The position numbers and the translations under genes are program-made. Shown here one piece after another: positions 29,506 through 38,344 of a stretch of DNA of 64,000 bases. The notes under the pieces are model-generated. The model was not told the origin of the DNA and did no database searches. It worked only from the letters and a program-made list of their open reading frames with translations. Numbering within the stretch: the stretch's first letter is position 1; each line of letters opens with the position of its first letter. The stretch comes from Pseudomonas alcaligenes. Lineage in GTDB: Bacteria > Pseudomonadota > Gammaproteobacteria > Pseudomonadales > Pseudomonadaceae. Location: positions 2,011,501 through 2,075,500 of the forward strand of contig NZ_LZEU01000001.1 in assembly GCF_014490745.1 (NCBI RefSeq), written 5' to 3'.

Positions 29506-29955
29506 ATGGCCAATAGCCGTGCCGCGCGCCTGGCGCCGGTGATCGAGATGGCCGAACGCGCCGAGCGCGAGGCCGCGCGCCAGCTGGGCCACTGCCAGGG
29601 CCTGCTGAGCAAGGCCGAGATGCAGCTGGGCGAGCTGGAGCGCTACCGCGGCGACTACCAGCAGCAATGGATCACCGAGGGCAGCAAGGGTGTCTCCGGG
29701 CAGTGGCTGATGAACTACCAGCGTTTTCTCTCGCAACTGGAAACCGCCATCGGCCAGCAGCTGCAGACCGTCAACTGGCACCGCGACAACCTGCGCAAGG
29801 CGCGCGATGTCTGGCAGCAGCGCTACGCGCGTCTGGAGGGGCTGCGCAAACTGGTGCAGCGCTACCTCGACGAGGCGCGTCTGGCAGAGGATCGGCGCGA
29901 GCAGAAACTGCTCGATGAGCTGGCCCAGCGCCTGCCCAATCGCGATCAGAGCTGA
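29506..29955 (+). CDS. fliJ: Flagellar export protein FliJ
   Basis: Protein of 149 residues, almost entirely a charged antiparallel coiled coil, as in FliJ, which inserts into the FliI hexamer and couples it to FlhA. Features include ERAEREAARQLGHCQGLLSK and WQQRYARLEGLRKLVQRYLDE. Last gene of the fliE-J block. Confidence 0.93.
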   Translation: MANSRAARLAPVIEMAERAEREAARQLGHCQGLLSKAEMQLGELERYRGDYQQQWITEGSKGVSGQWLMNYQRFLSQLETAIGQQLQTVNWHRDNLRKARDVWQQRYARLEGLRKLVQRYLDEARLAEDRREQKLLDELAQRLPNRDQS

Positions 29956-29985
29956 TTGGCGGTTGCCGCGACCCCATCCGGGTGC

Positions 29986-30012
29986 TAAATCTTTCCAAGC
30001 CCAGCCGAATAA
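29986..30012 (+). promoter_or_regulatory. Weak sigma28-like element before hsbA
   Basis: TAAA (29986-29989) and GCCGAATAA (30004-30012) are 14 nt apart. The -10 has one extra A and the spacer is one short of the FliA optimum. It is in the only gap (76 nt) between fliJ and hsbA. Confidence 0.3.
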
Positions 30013-30031
30013 AATCCACAAGGAGTGCTTC

Positions 30032-30337
30032 ATGGCCATTACCGCGCTGTCTTCAAGCGACGGACAGGAACTGACCATCCACATTCAGGGGCGATTCGAC
30101 TTTTCCGCGCATCAGGAATTTCGTGATGCCTACGAGCGGGTGAGCGCCACACCGAAGCGCTATGTGGTCGATCTCAAGGGCGCGACCTACCTCGACAGTT
30201 CGGCACTGGGCATGTTGCTGCTGCTGCGCGACCACGCTGGCGGCGATCATGCGCGCATCAGTCTGGTCAACTGCAACCCGGATGTGCGCAAGATTCTCTC
30301 GATTTCCAATTTCGAACAGCTGTTCCAGATCGGCTGA
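30032..30337 (+). CDS. hsbA: Anti-sigma factor antagonist HsbA (STAS)
   Basis: STAS-domain protein of 101 residues from ATG 30032 (AAGGAG upstream). The phosphorylatable Ser56 lies in YLDSSALGMLLLL, the same number as in P. aeruginosa HsbA. There HsbA in one phosphorylation state binds the anti-sigma factor FlgM, and in the other a diguanylate cyclase, so it chooses between swimming and biofilm. Here it sits within the flagellar locus, followed by its predicted kinase/phosphatase HsbR. Confidence 0.92.
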   Translation: MAITALSSSDGQELTIHIQGRFDFSAHQEFRDAYERVSATPKRYVVDLKGATYLDSSALGMLLLLRDHAGGDHARISLVNCNPDVRKILSISNFEQLFQIG

Positions 30338-30345
30338 GCGCCAGC

Positions 30346-32040
30346 ATGCCCACGCGTCTGTCCATCCTGATCGCCGAGGACAACGCGGCGGACAGGATGC
30401 TGCTGTCCACCATCGTCAATCGCGAAGGGCACCGGGTGCTCACTGCCAGCAATGGCCTGGAGGCCTTCACCCTGTTTCTCCAGGAGCGTCCGCAGCTGGT
30501 GCTGATGGATGCGCTGATGCCGGTGATGGACGGCTTCGAGGCCGCGCGGCGGATCAAGGATGCCACCGGCGACGCGCTGGTACCGATCATCTTCCTCACC
30601 TCGCTGACCGAGAGCGAGGCCCTGGTGCGTTGCCTGGAGGTGGGTGATGACTTCCTCGCCAAGCCCTACAACCGGGTCATCCTCGAGGCCAAGATCCGCG
30701 CCATGGATCGCCTGCGTCGCCTGCACGACACCGTGCTGCAGCAGCGCGACCTGATCGCCAAACACAACGAGCACCTGCTCACCGAGCAGCGGGTGGCCAA
30801 GGCAGTGTTCGACAAGGTGGCTCACTCCGGCTGCCTCAACGCCCCCAATATCCGCTACCTGCAGTCCCCCTTCGCCCTGTTCAACGGCGACCTGCTGCTG
30901 GCCGCCTTCAAGCCGTCCGGCGGCATGCATGTGTTCCTCGGCGACTTCACTGGCCACGGCTTGCCGGCGGCAATCGGGGCGATGCCGCTGGCCGAGGTGT
31001 TCTACGGCATGACCGCCAAGGGTTTTTCCATGACGGAAATCCTTCGCGAGATGAATGCCAAGCTCAAGCGCATCCTGCCGATCGGGGTGTTCTGCTGCGC
31101 CACGCTGTTCAACCTGAGTTTCCAGCGGCGGGTGGTCGAGGTGTGGAACGGCGGCCTGCCGGATGGCTACCTGTATCGCCATGCCAGCGGCGAGCGGGTG
31201 CCGCTGGTGTCGCGCCATTTGCCGCTCGGCGTGCTGGAGCCGACCTCGTTCAACGACAGCATCGAGGTCTTCGCGCTGGAGGAGGGTGATCGCCTGTTCC
31301 TGTTCTCCGACGGCGTGCTGGAAACCTGCGACGCCAGCGGCCAGATGTTCGGCGAGCAGCGCCTGCAGTCGGTGTTTGCCGCCGGGCATGCCCCCGAGCG
31401 CCTGTTCGACGAGCTGCAAGCGGCGCTGGCGGCCTTTCGCGGCGAGGCGCAGGACGACGTCAGCATGCTCGAAGTGTGTCAGGTCGCCGAAGGCAGCCTC
31501 AGCCGCCCGCCGCTGGCCTTTACCGACAGCGGCCAGAGCAGCCCGCTGGACTGGTCGGCCAGCTTCGAGTTCCGCGCCGAGACCCTCAAGCGCTTCAACC
31601 CGCTGCCGTTCCTCCTCCAGCTGCTGCTGGAGGTGCAGGGCCTGCGGGCCCAGGGTGGGGCGTTGTACACGGTGCTGGCCGAGCTTTATTCAAATGCCCT
31701 GGAGCACGGTGTGCTGGGCCTGGACTCGAGCCTGAAGCGCAATGCCAGTGGCTTTGCCAGCTATTACCGTGAGCGTGGCGAGCGTTTGCAGGGGTTGCAG
31801 CAGGGCTTCGTGCGCTTCCACCTGCAGGTGGTGCAGGAGAATGGCGGTGGCCGCCTGCGGGTCAGCGTCGAGGACAGCGGCGGTGGCTTCGATCTGGCCC
31901 GGGTGCTGAATGTCGAGCGCGCCGCCGACAGCCTCAGTGGGCGCGGCCTGCGCCTGATTCGCCAGTTGACCGACCAGTGTCAGTGGGCGGCGGACGGGCG
32001 GGGCGCCAGCGTGGAGTTTTGCTGGAAGGCTCAGGCATAA
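30346..32040 (+). CDS. hsbR: Response regulator with PP2C phosphatase and anti-sigma kinase domains, HsbR
   Basis: Protein of 564 residues with three modules. The receiver domain (1-125) has LIAEDNAADRMLL, Asp in QLVLMDALMPVMDG and Lys in FLAKPYN. The SpoIIE/PP2C phosphatase (about 175-385) has VFLGDFTGHGLPAAIG and LFSDGVLE. The C-terminal HATPase-type serine kinase (about 430-560) has LAELYSNALEHGVLG and VEDSGGGFD. In P. aeruginosa HsbR phosphorylates or dephosphorylates HsbA depending on signal from HptB. Eight nt separate it from hsbA. Confidence 0.93.
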   Translation: MPTRLSILIAEDNAADRMLLSTIVNREGHRVLTASNGLEAFTLFLQERPQLVLMDALMPVMDGFEAARRIKDATGDALVPIIFLTSLTESEALVRCLEVGDDFLAKPYNRVILEAKIRAMDRLRRLHDTVLQQRDLIAKHNEHLLTEQRVAKAVFDKVAHSGCLNAPNIRYLQSPFALFNGDLLLAAFKPSGGMHVFLGDFTGHGLPAAIGAMPLAEVFYGMTAKGFSMTEILREMNAKLKRILPIGVFCCATLFNLSFQRRVVEVWNGGLPDGYLYRHASGERVPLVSRHLPLGVLEPTSFNDSIEVFALEEGDRLFLFSDGVLETCDASGQMFGEQRLQSVFAAGHAPERLFDELQAALAAFRGEAQDDVSMLEVCQVAEGSLSRPPLAFTDSGQSSPLDWSASFEFRAETLKRFNPLPFLLQLLLEVQGLRAQGGALYTVLAELYSNALEHGVLGLDSSLKRNASGFASYYRERGERLQGLQQGFVRFHLQVVQENGGGRLRVSVEDSGGGFDLARVLNVERAADSLSGRGLRLIRQLTDQCQWAADGRGASVEFCWKAQA

Positions 32041-32069
32041 TCGAAGCTCCTCGATCAAGGAGTGAGCTG

Positions 32070-32420
32070 GTGTCCGACATCCATCTCGATCAGAACGTGT
32101 TGGCGGCCCTGCAGGACGTCATGGAAGATGAGTATTGCGTGCTGCTGGATACCTTCCTGTCCGACTCGGATGAGCGCCAGCGCCACCTCCATCAGGCGCT
32201 TGCCGCCGCCGACAGCCAGGCCCTGCGCCTGGCCGCGCACAGTTTCAAGGGCAGTTGCAGCAACATGGGGGCGCCCATGCTGGCGGGCCTGTGCAAGCAG
32301 CTGGAGGAAGCCGCCCGCCGCGAGCGGCTGGACGAGGCCCCCGGGCTGATCGAGCAGATCGAGCGCGAATTCGCCATCGTGCGCATCCTGATGAGGGCCG
32401 AGCGGCAGCGCTGCCGCTGA
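32070..32420 (+). CDS. hptB: Histidine phosphotransfer protein HptB
   Basis: Hpt protein of 116 residues from GTG 32070, chosen for AAGGAG 7 nt upstream. Phosphoacceptor His57 is in LAAHSFKGSCSNMGA, the same residue number as P. aeruginosa HptB. HptB carries phosphate from hybrid kinases to HsbR. In P. aeruginosa the hsbA-hsbR-hptB trio lies elsewhere (near flgM); here it is between fliJ and fliK, as in several other pseudomonads. Confidence 0.9.
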   Translation: MSDIHLDQNVLAALQDVMEDEYCVLLDTFLSDSDERQRHLHQALAAADSQALRLAAHSFKGSCSNMGAPMLAGLCKQLEEAARRERLDEAPGLIEQIEREFAIVRILMRAERQRCR

Positions 32421-32443
32421 GTTTTTCCGGCTGACCGAGAAGC

Positions 32444-32459
32444 TGGCCCGTCCCTTGCT
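32444..32459 (+). promoter_or_regulatory. Sigma54 promoter of fliK
   Basis: TGGCCCGTCCCTTGCT has GG (32445-32446), 10 nt, GC (32457-32458). It lies 39 nt before the fliK ATG in the 77-nt gap after hptB. Confidence 0.75.
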
Positions 32460-32497
32460 ACATTGCGGATACGATCCAACCTGAACGGAGAGTATCC

Positions 32498-33811
32498 ATG
32501 TCCGTCGCACCTGATTTCCTCCTCCAGTCCGCGCCCGAGGTTCGTCCCAAGGCGGCCCCGGCGAAAGCCCCGGACACCTCGGCCGAACCCAGCAAGAATG
32601 AGGGTTCCAGCTTTGCCGATGTGTACGCCAAAGAGCGCCAGGTGAAAGCCGCCGAGCGCAAGGAGGCGGCTGCCAAGGCCCAGCAGAACAAGTCCGAAGA
32701 GGCGCCGCCGGCCGATGAGCCGGTGGTGGCCGAAGCTGCCGCCGAGGAGCCGGTGGTTGCCGAAAGCGGCAATGACTTGCCGGCCGAGGGCGAAGAGGGC
32801 GAGCCGGCCCTGGTCGATCCACTGCTGCTGATGGCCATGACCGGGCAGCTGCCCAGCGAGGAGGCGGCGCCTGTTGTCAGCACCGAAGGCACCGGCGAGA
32901 CGGCCGCTGAGCAGGCCGTGCAGGCGCTGCTGCCGAGTACGGTGGGCGTCGCCAGCGGCGCGCCGGCGACCTTGACCGAGGCCAGCCACGACCCCGAGCT
33001 GGACATGCTCAACAGCCTGCCCGGGGTCAAGCTGGCCATGGACATCAGCGCGCAGAACCAGGCCGTTGCCCAGCAAAAGTTGAGCCCTGGTGCCCTGGCG
33101 GCGCAGAAAGCGGTCAGCAGCGATGAAGGCTTCGCCAGTGCCCTGGCGGCGTTCGCCGGCGAGGCGGTGACCACCGACGAGGGCAAACTGGAAAAACTGG
33201 ATACGGCGGAGAACCTGGTGGAGGGGCTCGATAGCCTGTCCAGCGGCCGCGAAATCCAGGGCGAGGCGCGTGCCGATGCCATCGCCAGCAAGCTCAATGC
33301 CCTCAGTCAGGCCATCAGCCAGCAGACGGCGATCGGCCAGCGCATGCCGCTGGTGCCCGGCCAGGCGGTGCCCATGCAGCAGGGCGGCTGGAGCGAGGCG
33401 GTGGTCGACCGGGTCATGTGGCTGTCCAGCCAGAACCTCAAGTCGGCGGAGATCCAGCTCGACCCGGCTGAACTGGGGCGTCTGGAAGTGCGCATCGAGA
33501 TGAACAAGGATCAGGCCCAGGTGACCTTCGCCAGCCCCAACGCCGGGGTGCGTGACCAGCTCGAAGGACAGATGCATCGCCTGCGTGATCTGTTCGCCCA
33601 GCAGGGCATGACCCAACTCGACGTCAATGTCTCCGACCAGTCGCTGGCCCGCGGCTGGCAGGGCCAGGGCAGTGGCGAGGAGTCGCGCCGCCAGGGCGGC
33701 AACTCCCTGGCGGGTAGCAGCGCGGCTGATGACGAACTGCTCACCGGGGTTAGCGAGATCCGCGCGGCCACGGCCGCCGCGCCACGGGGGCTGGTGGACT
33801 ATTACGCCTGA
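32498..33811 (+). CDS. fliK: Hook-length control protein FliK
   Basis: Protein of 437 residues, the secreted ruler that ends hook growth by switching FlhB specificity. The N-terminal 300 residues are Ala/Glu/Pro-rich and variable, as expected for the ruler. The C-terminal Flg_hook domain is clear: SAEIQLDPAELGRLEVRIEM, QAQVTFASPNAGVRDQLEGQ, and LRDLFAQQGMTQLDVNVSDQ. A distinct FliK-like paralogue is at 55767-57311 on the minus strand. Confidence 0.94.
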   Translation: MSVAPDFLLQSAPEVRPKAAPAKAPDTSAEPSKNEGSSFADVYAKERQVKAAERKEAAAKAQQNKSEEAPPADEPVVAEAAAEEPVVAESGNDLPAEGEEGEPALVDPLLLMAMTGQLPSEEAAPVVSTEGTGETAAEQAVQALLPSTVGVASGAPATLTEASHDPELDMLNSLPGVKLAMDISAQNQAVAQQKLSPGALAAQKAVSSDEGFASALAAFAGEAVTTDEGKLEKLDTAENLVEGLDSLSSGREIQGEARADAIASKLNALSQAISQQTAIGQRMPLVPGQAVPMQQGGWSEAVVDRVMWLSSQNLKSAEIQLDPAELGRLEVRIEMNKDQAQVTFASPNAGVRDQLEGQMHRLRDLFAQQGMTQLDVNVSDQSLARGWQGQGSGEESRRQGGNSLAGSSAADDELLTGVSEIRAATAAAPRGLVDYYA

Positions 33812-33830
33812 CCATCCGTGCGGGAATAAC

Positions 33831-33870
33831 TGCGCCCGGTGCCGTTAAAAGCACCGGGCGCAGCCGTTTT
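33831..33870 (+). terminator. Rho-independent terminator of fliK
   Basis: TGCGCCCGGTGC (33831-33842) pairs perfectly with GCACCGGGCGCA (33851-33862), 12 bp, 8-nt loop, followed by GCCGTTTT. Confidence 0.85.
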
Positions 33871-33948
33871 CGGGTGACAGACGGTCGGCGCCTTGGTATA
33901 TCGGCAGCCTGTGTCAGACGTGGCGGGGCAAGCTATCTTGTTTACAAG

Positions 33949-33965
33949 GTGGCATAACACTTGCT
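33949..33965 (+). promoter_or_regulatory. Sigma54 promoter of fliLMNOPQR-flhB
   Basis: GTGGCATAACACTTGCT has GG (33951-33952), 10 nt, GC (33963-33964), matching TGGCA and TTGCT. It is 51 nt before the fliL ATG. The rest of the 204-nt gap between fliK and fliL holds only the fliK terminator and no other signal I can recognise. Confidence 0.85.
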
Positions 33966-34015
33966 CCTAAGCCTTTGACTGCTGAAGAAACACTGAATAG
34001 TGACGGATTTCTGGC

Positions 34016-34561
34016 ATGGCCAAAAAACAAGCGCCTAAAGCTCCCAGTGCCGATGCGGCCGGCGACAAGCCGGGCGGCAAGAGCAAACTCAAACTCATCA
34101 TTCTGATCGTGCTGGTGCTGCTGATCGCCATCGGCGGCTCGGTCGGCGCCACCTGGTTCCTGCTCGGCAAGAGTGCCAGCAAGGACGCCGAGGCGGAGAA
34201 GAGCGAGGAGCACAGCGGCGAAACGGCCGCTCCGGTGAAGCTGCCGGCCATCTATGAAGTGGTGGCGCCGGCCTTCATCGTCAACTTCAACTACCAGGGG
34301 CGGCAGCGCTACATGCAGGTCAGCGTGGCCCTGATGGCCCGTGACCAGGCCCAGCTGGATGCCCTCAAGGTGCATATGCCGGTGCTGCGCAATCGCCTGG
34401 TGATGCTGTTCTCCGGGCAGGACTTCGCCGCTCTGATGACCCCGGTGGGCAAGGAGATGCTGCGCCAGCAGGCCACCGCGACGGTGCAGGAGCTGGCCGA
34501 GAAGGAAACCGGCAAGACGGCGATCGAGCAGGTTCTGTTCACCAACTTCGTGCTGCAGTAG
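34016..34561 (+). CDS. fliL: Flagellar basal body-associated protein FliL
   Basis: Protein of 181 residues with a basic cytoplasmic tail, a single transmembrane helix (LKLIILIVLVLLIAIGGSVG, about 24-43) and a periplasmic stomatin-like domain (YEVVAPAFIVNFNYQGRQRY; RLVMLFSGQDFAAL). FliL rings surround and support stators. First gene after a sigma54 promoter; fliM follows 12 nt later. Confidence 0.95.
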   Translation: MAKKQAPKAPSADAAGDKPGGKSKLKLIILIVLVLLIAIGGSVGATWFLLGKSASKDAEAEKSEEHSGETAAPVKLPAIYEVVAPAFIVNFNYQGRQRYMQVSVALMARDQAQLDALKVHMPVLRNRLVMLFSGQDFAALMTPVGKEMLRQQATATVQELAEKETGKTAIEQVLFTNFVLQ

Positions 34562-34573
34562 GCGGGAGTCCCC

Positions 34574-35545
34574 ATGGCCGTACAAGACCTGCTGTCACAG
34601 GACGAGATCGACGCGCTGCTGCATGGCGTCGACGATGGCCTGGTCGAGACCGAGGACGCTGGCGAACCCGGCAGCGTCAAAAGCTATGACCTGACCAGCC
34701 AGGATCGCATCGTCCGCGGACGCATGCCGACCCTGGAGATGATCAACGAGCGCTTCGCCCGCTACACCCGCATCAGCATGTTCAACCTGCTGCGCCGCTC
34801 GGCGGACGTGGCGGTGGGTGGGGTGCAGGTGATGAAGTTCGGCGAATACGTGCACTCGCTGTACGTGCCGACCAGCCTCAACCTGGTGAAGATGAAGCCG
34901 CTGCGCGGCACCGCGCTGTTCATCCTCGACGCCAAGCTGGTGTTCAAGCTGGTGGACAACTTCTTCGGCGGCGACGGCCGCCACGCCAAGATCGAGGGGC
35001 GCGAATTCACCCCCACCGAGCTGCGGGTGGTGCGCATGGTCATCGACCAGGCCTTCATCGACCTCAAGGAAGCCTGGCACGCGGTGATGGACGTCAACTT
35101 CGAGTACATCAACTCGGAAGTGAACCCGGCGCTGGCCAACATTGTCAGTCCGAGTGAGGTGGTGGTGGTGTCCACCTTCCACATCGAGCTGGACGGCGGT
35201 GGCGGCGACCTGCACATCACCATGCCGTATTCGATGATCGAGCCGATCCGCGAGATGCTCGACGCCGGCTTCCAGTCCGACGTCGATGACCAGGACGAGC
35301 GCTGGATCAAGGCCCTGCGCGAGGACATCCTCGACGTCAACGTGCCCCTGGGCGCCACCGTGGCCCGCCGCGAACTGCGCCTGCGCGACATCCTGCACAT
35401 GCAGCCGGGCGACGTGATCCCGGTGGAGCTGCCGGAAAACATCATCATGCGCGCCAATGGCGTACCGGCCTTCAAGGTCAAGCTGGGCGCGCACAAGGGC
35501 AACCTGGCCATGCAGGTGCTCGAACCCATCGAGCGCTTGCGCTAA
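34574..35545 (+). CDS. fliM: Motor switch protein FliM
   Basis: Protein of 323 residues in the C ring. The N-terminal LLSQDEIDALLHGV is the CheY-P binding peptide. The middle domain contains DNFFGGDGRHAKIEGREFTP and the GG(D/E)-type FliG contact; the C-terminal SpoA domain ends with GVPAFKVKLGAHKGNLAMQV. All expected parts are intact. Confidence 0.97.
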   Translation: MAVQDLLSQDEIDALLHGVDDGLVETEDAGEPGSVKSYDLTSQDRIVRGRMPTLEMINERFARYTRISMFNLLRRSADVAVGGVQVMKFGEYVHSLYVPTSLNLVKMKPLRGTALFILDAKLVFKLVDNFFGGDGRHAKIEGREFTPTELRVVRMVIDQAFIDLKEAWHAVMDVNFEYINSEVNPALANIVSPSEVVVVSTFHIELDGGGGDLHITMPYSMIEPIREMLDAGFQSDVDDQDERWIKALREDILDVNVPLGATVARRELRLRDILHMQPGDVIPVELPENIIMRANGVPAFKVKLGAHKGNLAMQVLEPIERLR

Positions 35546-35605
35546 GCGCAGGCGCCACGGCCCGCCAGCGGGTCGCCACTCACAATAGCCAGCCGAGGAA
35601 TAGCG

Positions 35606-36082
35606 ATGGCCGACGAAGACGAAAACACCACCCCCGAGGAGCAGGCTCTGGCCGACGAGTGGGCCGCGGCACTGGCGGAAGCCGGGGATGATGCCGGGCA
35701 GGCCGATATCGATGCGCTGATGGCCCAGGGCGGTGGCGCTGCCGAGCCGTCGGCACCGCGCGCGCCGATGGAAGAGTTCGGCGCCGGGCCCAAGCTCGGC
35801 AACGGCCCGGTGAGCCTGGACGGCCCCAACCTGGACGTGATTCTCGACATCCCGGTGTCGATTTCCATGGAAGTCGGCAGTACCGACATCTCCATTCGCA
35901 ACCTGCTGCAGCTCAACCAGGGTTCGGTGGTCGAGCTTGACCGCCTGGCCGGCGAGCCGCTCGACGTGCTGGTCAACGGCACCCTGATCGCCCACGGCGA
36001 GGTGGTGGTGGTCAACGAGAAGTTCGGCATCCGCCTGACCGACGTGATCAGCCCCAGCGAACGCATCAAGAAACTGCGCTGA
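35606..36082 (+). CDS. fliN: Motor switch protein FliN
   Basis: Protein of 158 residues. The acidic, Ala-rich N-terminal 75 residues are variable; the C-terminal SpoA domain (about 80-158) is canonical: LDVILDIPVSISMEVGSTDI, LLQLNQGSVVELDRLAGEPL and VNEKFGIRLTDVISPSERIK. Forms the lower C ring and binds FliH. Sixty nt after fliM. Confidence 0.96.
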   Translation: MADEDENTTPEEQALADEWAAALAEAGDDAGQADIDALMAQGGGAAEPSAPRAPMEEFGAGPKLGNGPVSLDGPNLDVILDIPVSISMEVGSTDISIRNLLQLNQGSVVELDRLAGEPLDVLVNGTLIAHGEVVVVNEKFGIRLTDVISPSERIKKLR

Positions 36083-36089
36083 GACCATC

Positions 36090-36521
36090 ATGCACAAACT
36101 GTTCAGCGTGCTTCTGGCCCTGCCGCTCGCGGCCCTGGCCGACGAGCCGGCGGTCAAGACGGTAGCGCCCCTGGCCGGTAGCGATATCGGCGGCCAGCTG
36201 GTGCAGCTGCTGCTCGGTCTGCTGCTGGTGGTGGGGCTGATCTTCGCCCTGGCCTGGGTGCTGCGTCGGGTACAGCAGATCGGCCCGCGCGGCGGCCAGG
36301 TGATCAAGCTGGTGGCCAGCCAGGCGCTGGGCCCGCGTGACCGCCTGCTGCTGGTTCAGGTGGGCGGCGAGCAGATCCTGCTGGGCATCAGCGCCGGGCG
36401 CATCGCGCCGCTGCATGTGCTCAAGGAGCCGGTGCCGCTGAATGACGGCGAGCCGGCCACCCCGGAATTCGCCCAGCGCCTGATGGAGCTGCTCGGCAAG
36501 GATCAGAAGGACAAGTCATGA
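36090..36521 (+). CDS. fliO: Flagellar export-gate assembly protein FliO
   Basis: Protein of 143 residues. A signal-like N-terminus ([14 protein letters not shown]) precedes a transmembrane helix ([19 protein letters not shown], about 34-55) and a cytoplasmic domain ([20 protein letters not shown]). FliO helps FliP form its ring. It overlaps fliP by 4 nt. Confidence 0.92.
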   Translation: MHKLFSVLLALPLAALADEPAVKTVAPLAGSDIGGQLVQLLLGLLLVVGLIFALAWVLRRVQQIGPRGGQVIKLVASQALGPRDRLLLVQVGGEQILLGISAGRIAPLHVLKEPVPLNDGEPATPEFAQRLMELLGKDQKDKS

Positions 36522-37273
36522 GCGCCTGGCGCATTCTGCTGACCCTGCTGCTGGCGCTGGCCGCGCCGCTGGCGTTCGGCGCCGACGACCCGCTGGCGAT
36601 CAAGGCCATCACCCTGAGCACCAACGCCCAGGGCCAGCAGGAGTACTCGGTCAGCCTGCAGATCCTGCTGATCATGACGGCGCTGAGTTTCATCCCGGCG
36701 TTCGTCATGCTGATGACCAGCTTCACCCGGATCATCATCGTGTTCTCCATCCTGCGCCAGGCCCTGGGCCTGCAGCAGACGCCGTCGAACCAGATCCTGA
36801 TCGGCATGGCGCTGTTTTTGACCATGTTCATCATGGCGCCGGTGTTCGACCAGATGAACCGCGAGGCCCTGCAGCCCTACCTCAACGAGCAGATGACCGC
36901 GCAGGACGCGATCGCCAAGGCCGAGGGGCCGATCAAGGGCTTCATGCTGGCGCAGACCCGCGCCTCCGACCTGGAGCTGTTCGTGCGCCTGTCCAAGCGT
37001 ACCGACATCGCCTCGCCGGACAAGGCGCCGCTGACCATCGTCATCCCGGCCTTCGTCACCTCGGAGCTGAAGACCGCGTTCCAGATCGGCTTCATGATCT
37101 TCATCCCGTTCCTGATCATCGACATGGTGGTGTCCAGCATCCTCATGGCCATGGGTATGATGATGCTGTCGCCGCTGATCATTTCCCTGCCGTTCAAGAT
37201 CATGCTGTTCGTCCTGGTCGATGGCTGGGCGCTGATCATGGGCACCCTGGCCGGCAGCTTCGGTACCCTGTAG
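36518..37273 (+). CDS. fliP: Flagellar export-gate protein FliP
   Basis: Protein of 251 residues, core of the FliP5Q4R1 export pore. A cleavable signal peptide ([20 protein letters not shown]) is followed by four membrane helices. Conserved segments include [40 protein letters not shown] and [19 protein letters not shown]. Confidence 0.97.
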   Translation: MSAWRILLTLLLALAAPLAFGADDPLAIKAITLSTNAQGQQEYSVSLQILLIMTALSFIPAFVMLMTSFTRIIIVFSILRQALGLQQTPSNQILIGMALFLTMFIMAPVFDQMNREALQPYLNEQMTAQDAIAKAEGPIKGFMLAQTRASDLELFVRLSKRTDIASPDKAPLTIVIPAFVTSELKTAFQIGFMIFIPFLIIDMVVSSILMAMGMMMLSPLIISLPFKIMLFVLVDGWALIMGTLAGSFGTL

Positions 37274-37283
37274 CGAGGCGCAC

Positions 37284-37553
37284 ATGACTCCGGAAATCGC
37301 CATCGACCTGTTCCGCGAGGGACTCTGGCTCACCGCCATGATTGTCGGCCTGCTGGTGCTGCCGAGCCTGCTGGTGGGTCTGCTGGTGGCGGTGTTCCAG
37401 GCCGCCACGCAGATCAACGAACAGACCCTGAGCTTCCTGCCGCGCCTGCTGGTGATGCTGCTCACCCTGATCTGGGCCGGCCCCTGGCTGGTGCGTGAGC
37501 TCATGGAGTACACGCAGAACCTGATCCAGAACATTCCGCTGTTGATCGGCTGA
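37284..37553 (+). CDS. fliQ: Flagellar export-gate protein FliQ
   Basis: Protein of 89 residues with two membrane helices (TAMIVGLLVLPSLLVGLLVA and FLPRLLVMLLTLIWAGPWLV) and the family motif FQAATQINEQTLSFLPR. Component of the export pore. Its stop codon shares a base with the fliR start (TGATG). Confidence 0.96.
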   Translation: MTPEIAIDLFREGLWLTAMIVGLLVLPSLLVGLLVAVFQAATQINEQTLSFLPRLLVMLLTLIWAGPWLVRELMEYTQNLIQNIPLLIG

Positions 37554-38332
37554 TGCTCGAACTGACCAATGCGCAGATCGGCGGCTGGGTGGGCCAGTTC
37601 CTCCTGCCGCTGTTCCGTATCGCCTCGATGCTGATGGTGATGCCGGTGATCGGTACCCAGCTGGTGCCGGCACGGGTGCGCCTGTACCTGGCTCTGGCGA
37701 TCTGCCTGGTGCTGGCGCCCAACCTGCCGCCGATGCCGCAGGTGGATTCGGTGAGCCTGCAGTCGATGCTGCTGATCGGCGAGCAGGTGCTGATCGGGGT
37801 GATGTTCGGCCTGGTGCTGCAGCTGTACTTCCACCTGTTCGCGGTGGCCGGGCAGATCATCGCCATCCAGATGGGCCTCGGTTTCGCCTCCATGGTCGAC
37901 CCCACCAACGGTGTGTCGGTGCCGGTGCTCGGCCAGTTCCTGCTGATGCTGGTGACCCTGCTGTTCCTGGCCATGAACGGCCACCTGGTGGTGTTCGAGA
38001 TCCTCGCCGAGAGCTTCGTCACCCTGCCGGTAGGGCAGGGCCTGTTGACCACCGATCACTTCTGGACAATGGCCGGCAAGCTCAGCTGGGTGATCGCTGC
38101 CGGCCTGTTGCTGGCGCTGCCGGTGATCACCGCGCTGCTGGTGGTCAACCTGGCGTTCGGCGTGATGACCCGCGCGGCGCCGCAGCTGAACATCTTTTCC
38201 ATCGGTTTCCCCCTGACCCTGGTGCTCGGCCTGGTGATCTTCTGGCTGGGTTTGTCCGACTTCCTGGCGCACTTCCAGACGCTGACCAGCGAAGCCCTGC
38301 TGCAACTGCGCGAACTGGCGCGGATTCGCTGA
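37553..38332 (+). CDS. fliR: Flagellar export-gate protein FliR
   Basis: Protein of 259 residues with five to six membrane helices. Family motifs are FRIASMLMVMPVIGTQLVPA, AGQIIAIQMGLGFASMVDPT and TRAAPQLNIFSIGFPLTLVL. Single FliR in the export gate, contacting FlhB. Confidence 0.96.
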   Translation: MLELTNAQIGGWVGQFLLPLFRIASMLMVMPVIGTQLVPARVRLYLALAICLVLAPNLPPMPQVDSVSLQSMLLIGEQVLIGVMFGLVLQLYFHLFAVAGQIIAIQMGLGFASMVDPTNGVSVPVLGQFLLMLVTLLFLAMNGHLVVFEILAESFVTLPVGQGLLTTDHFWTMAGKLSWVIAAGLLLALPVITALLVVNLAFGVMTRAAPQLNIFSIGFPLTLVLGLVIFWLGLSDFLAHFQTLTSEALLQLRELARIR

Positions 38333-38344
38333 GGAGCAACTGCC

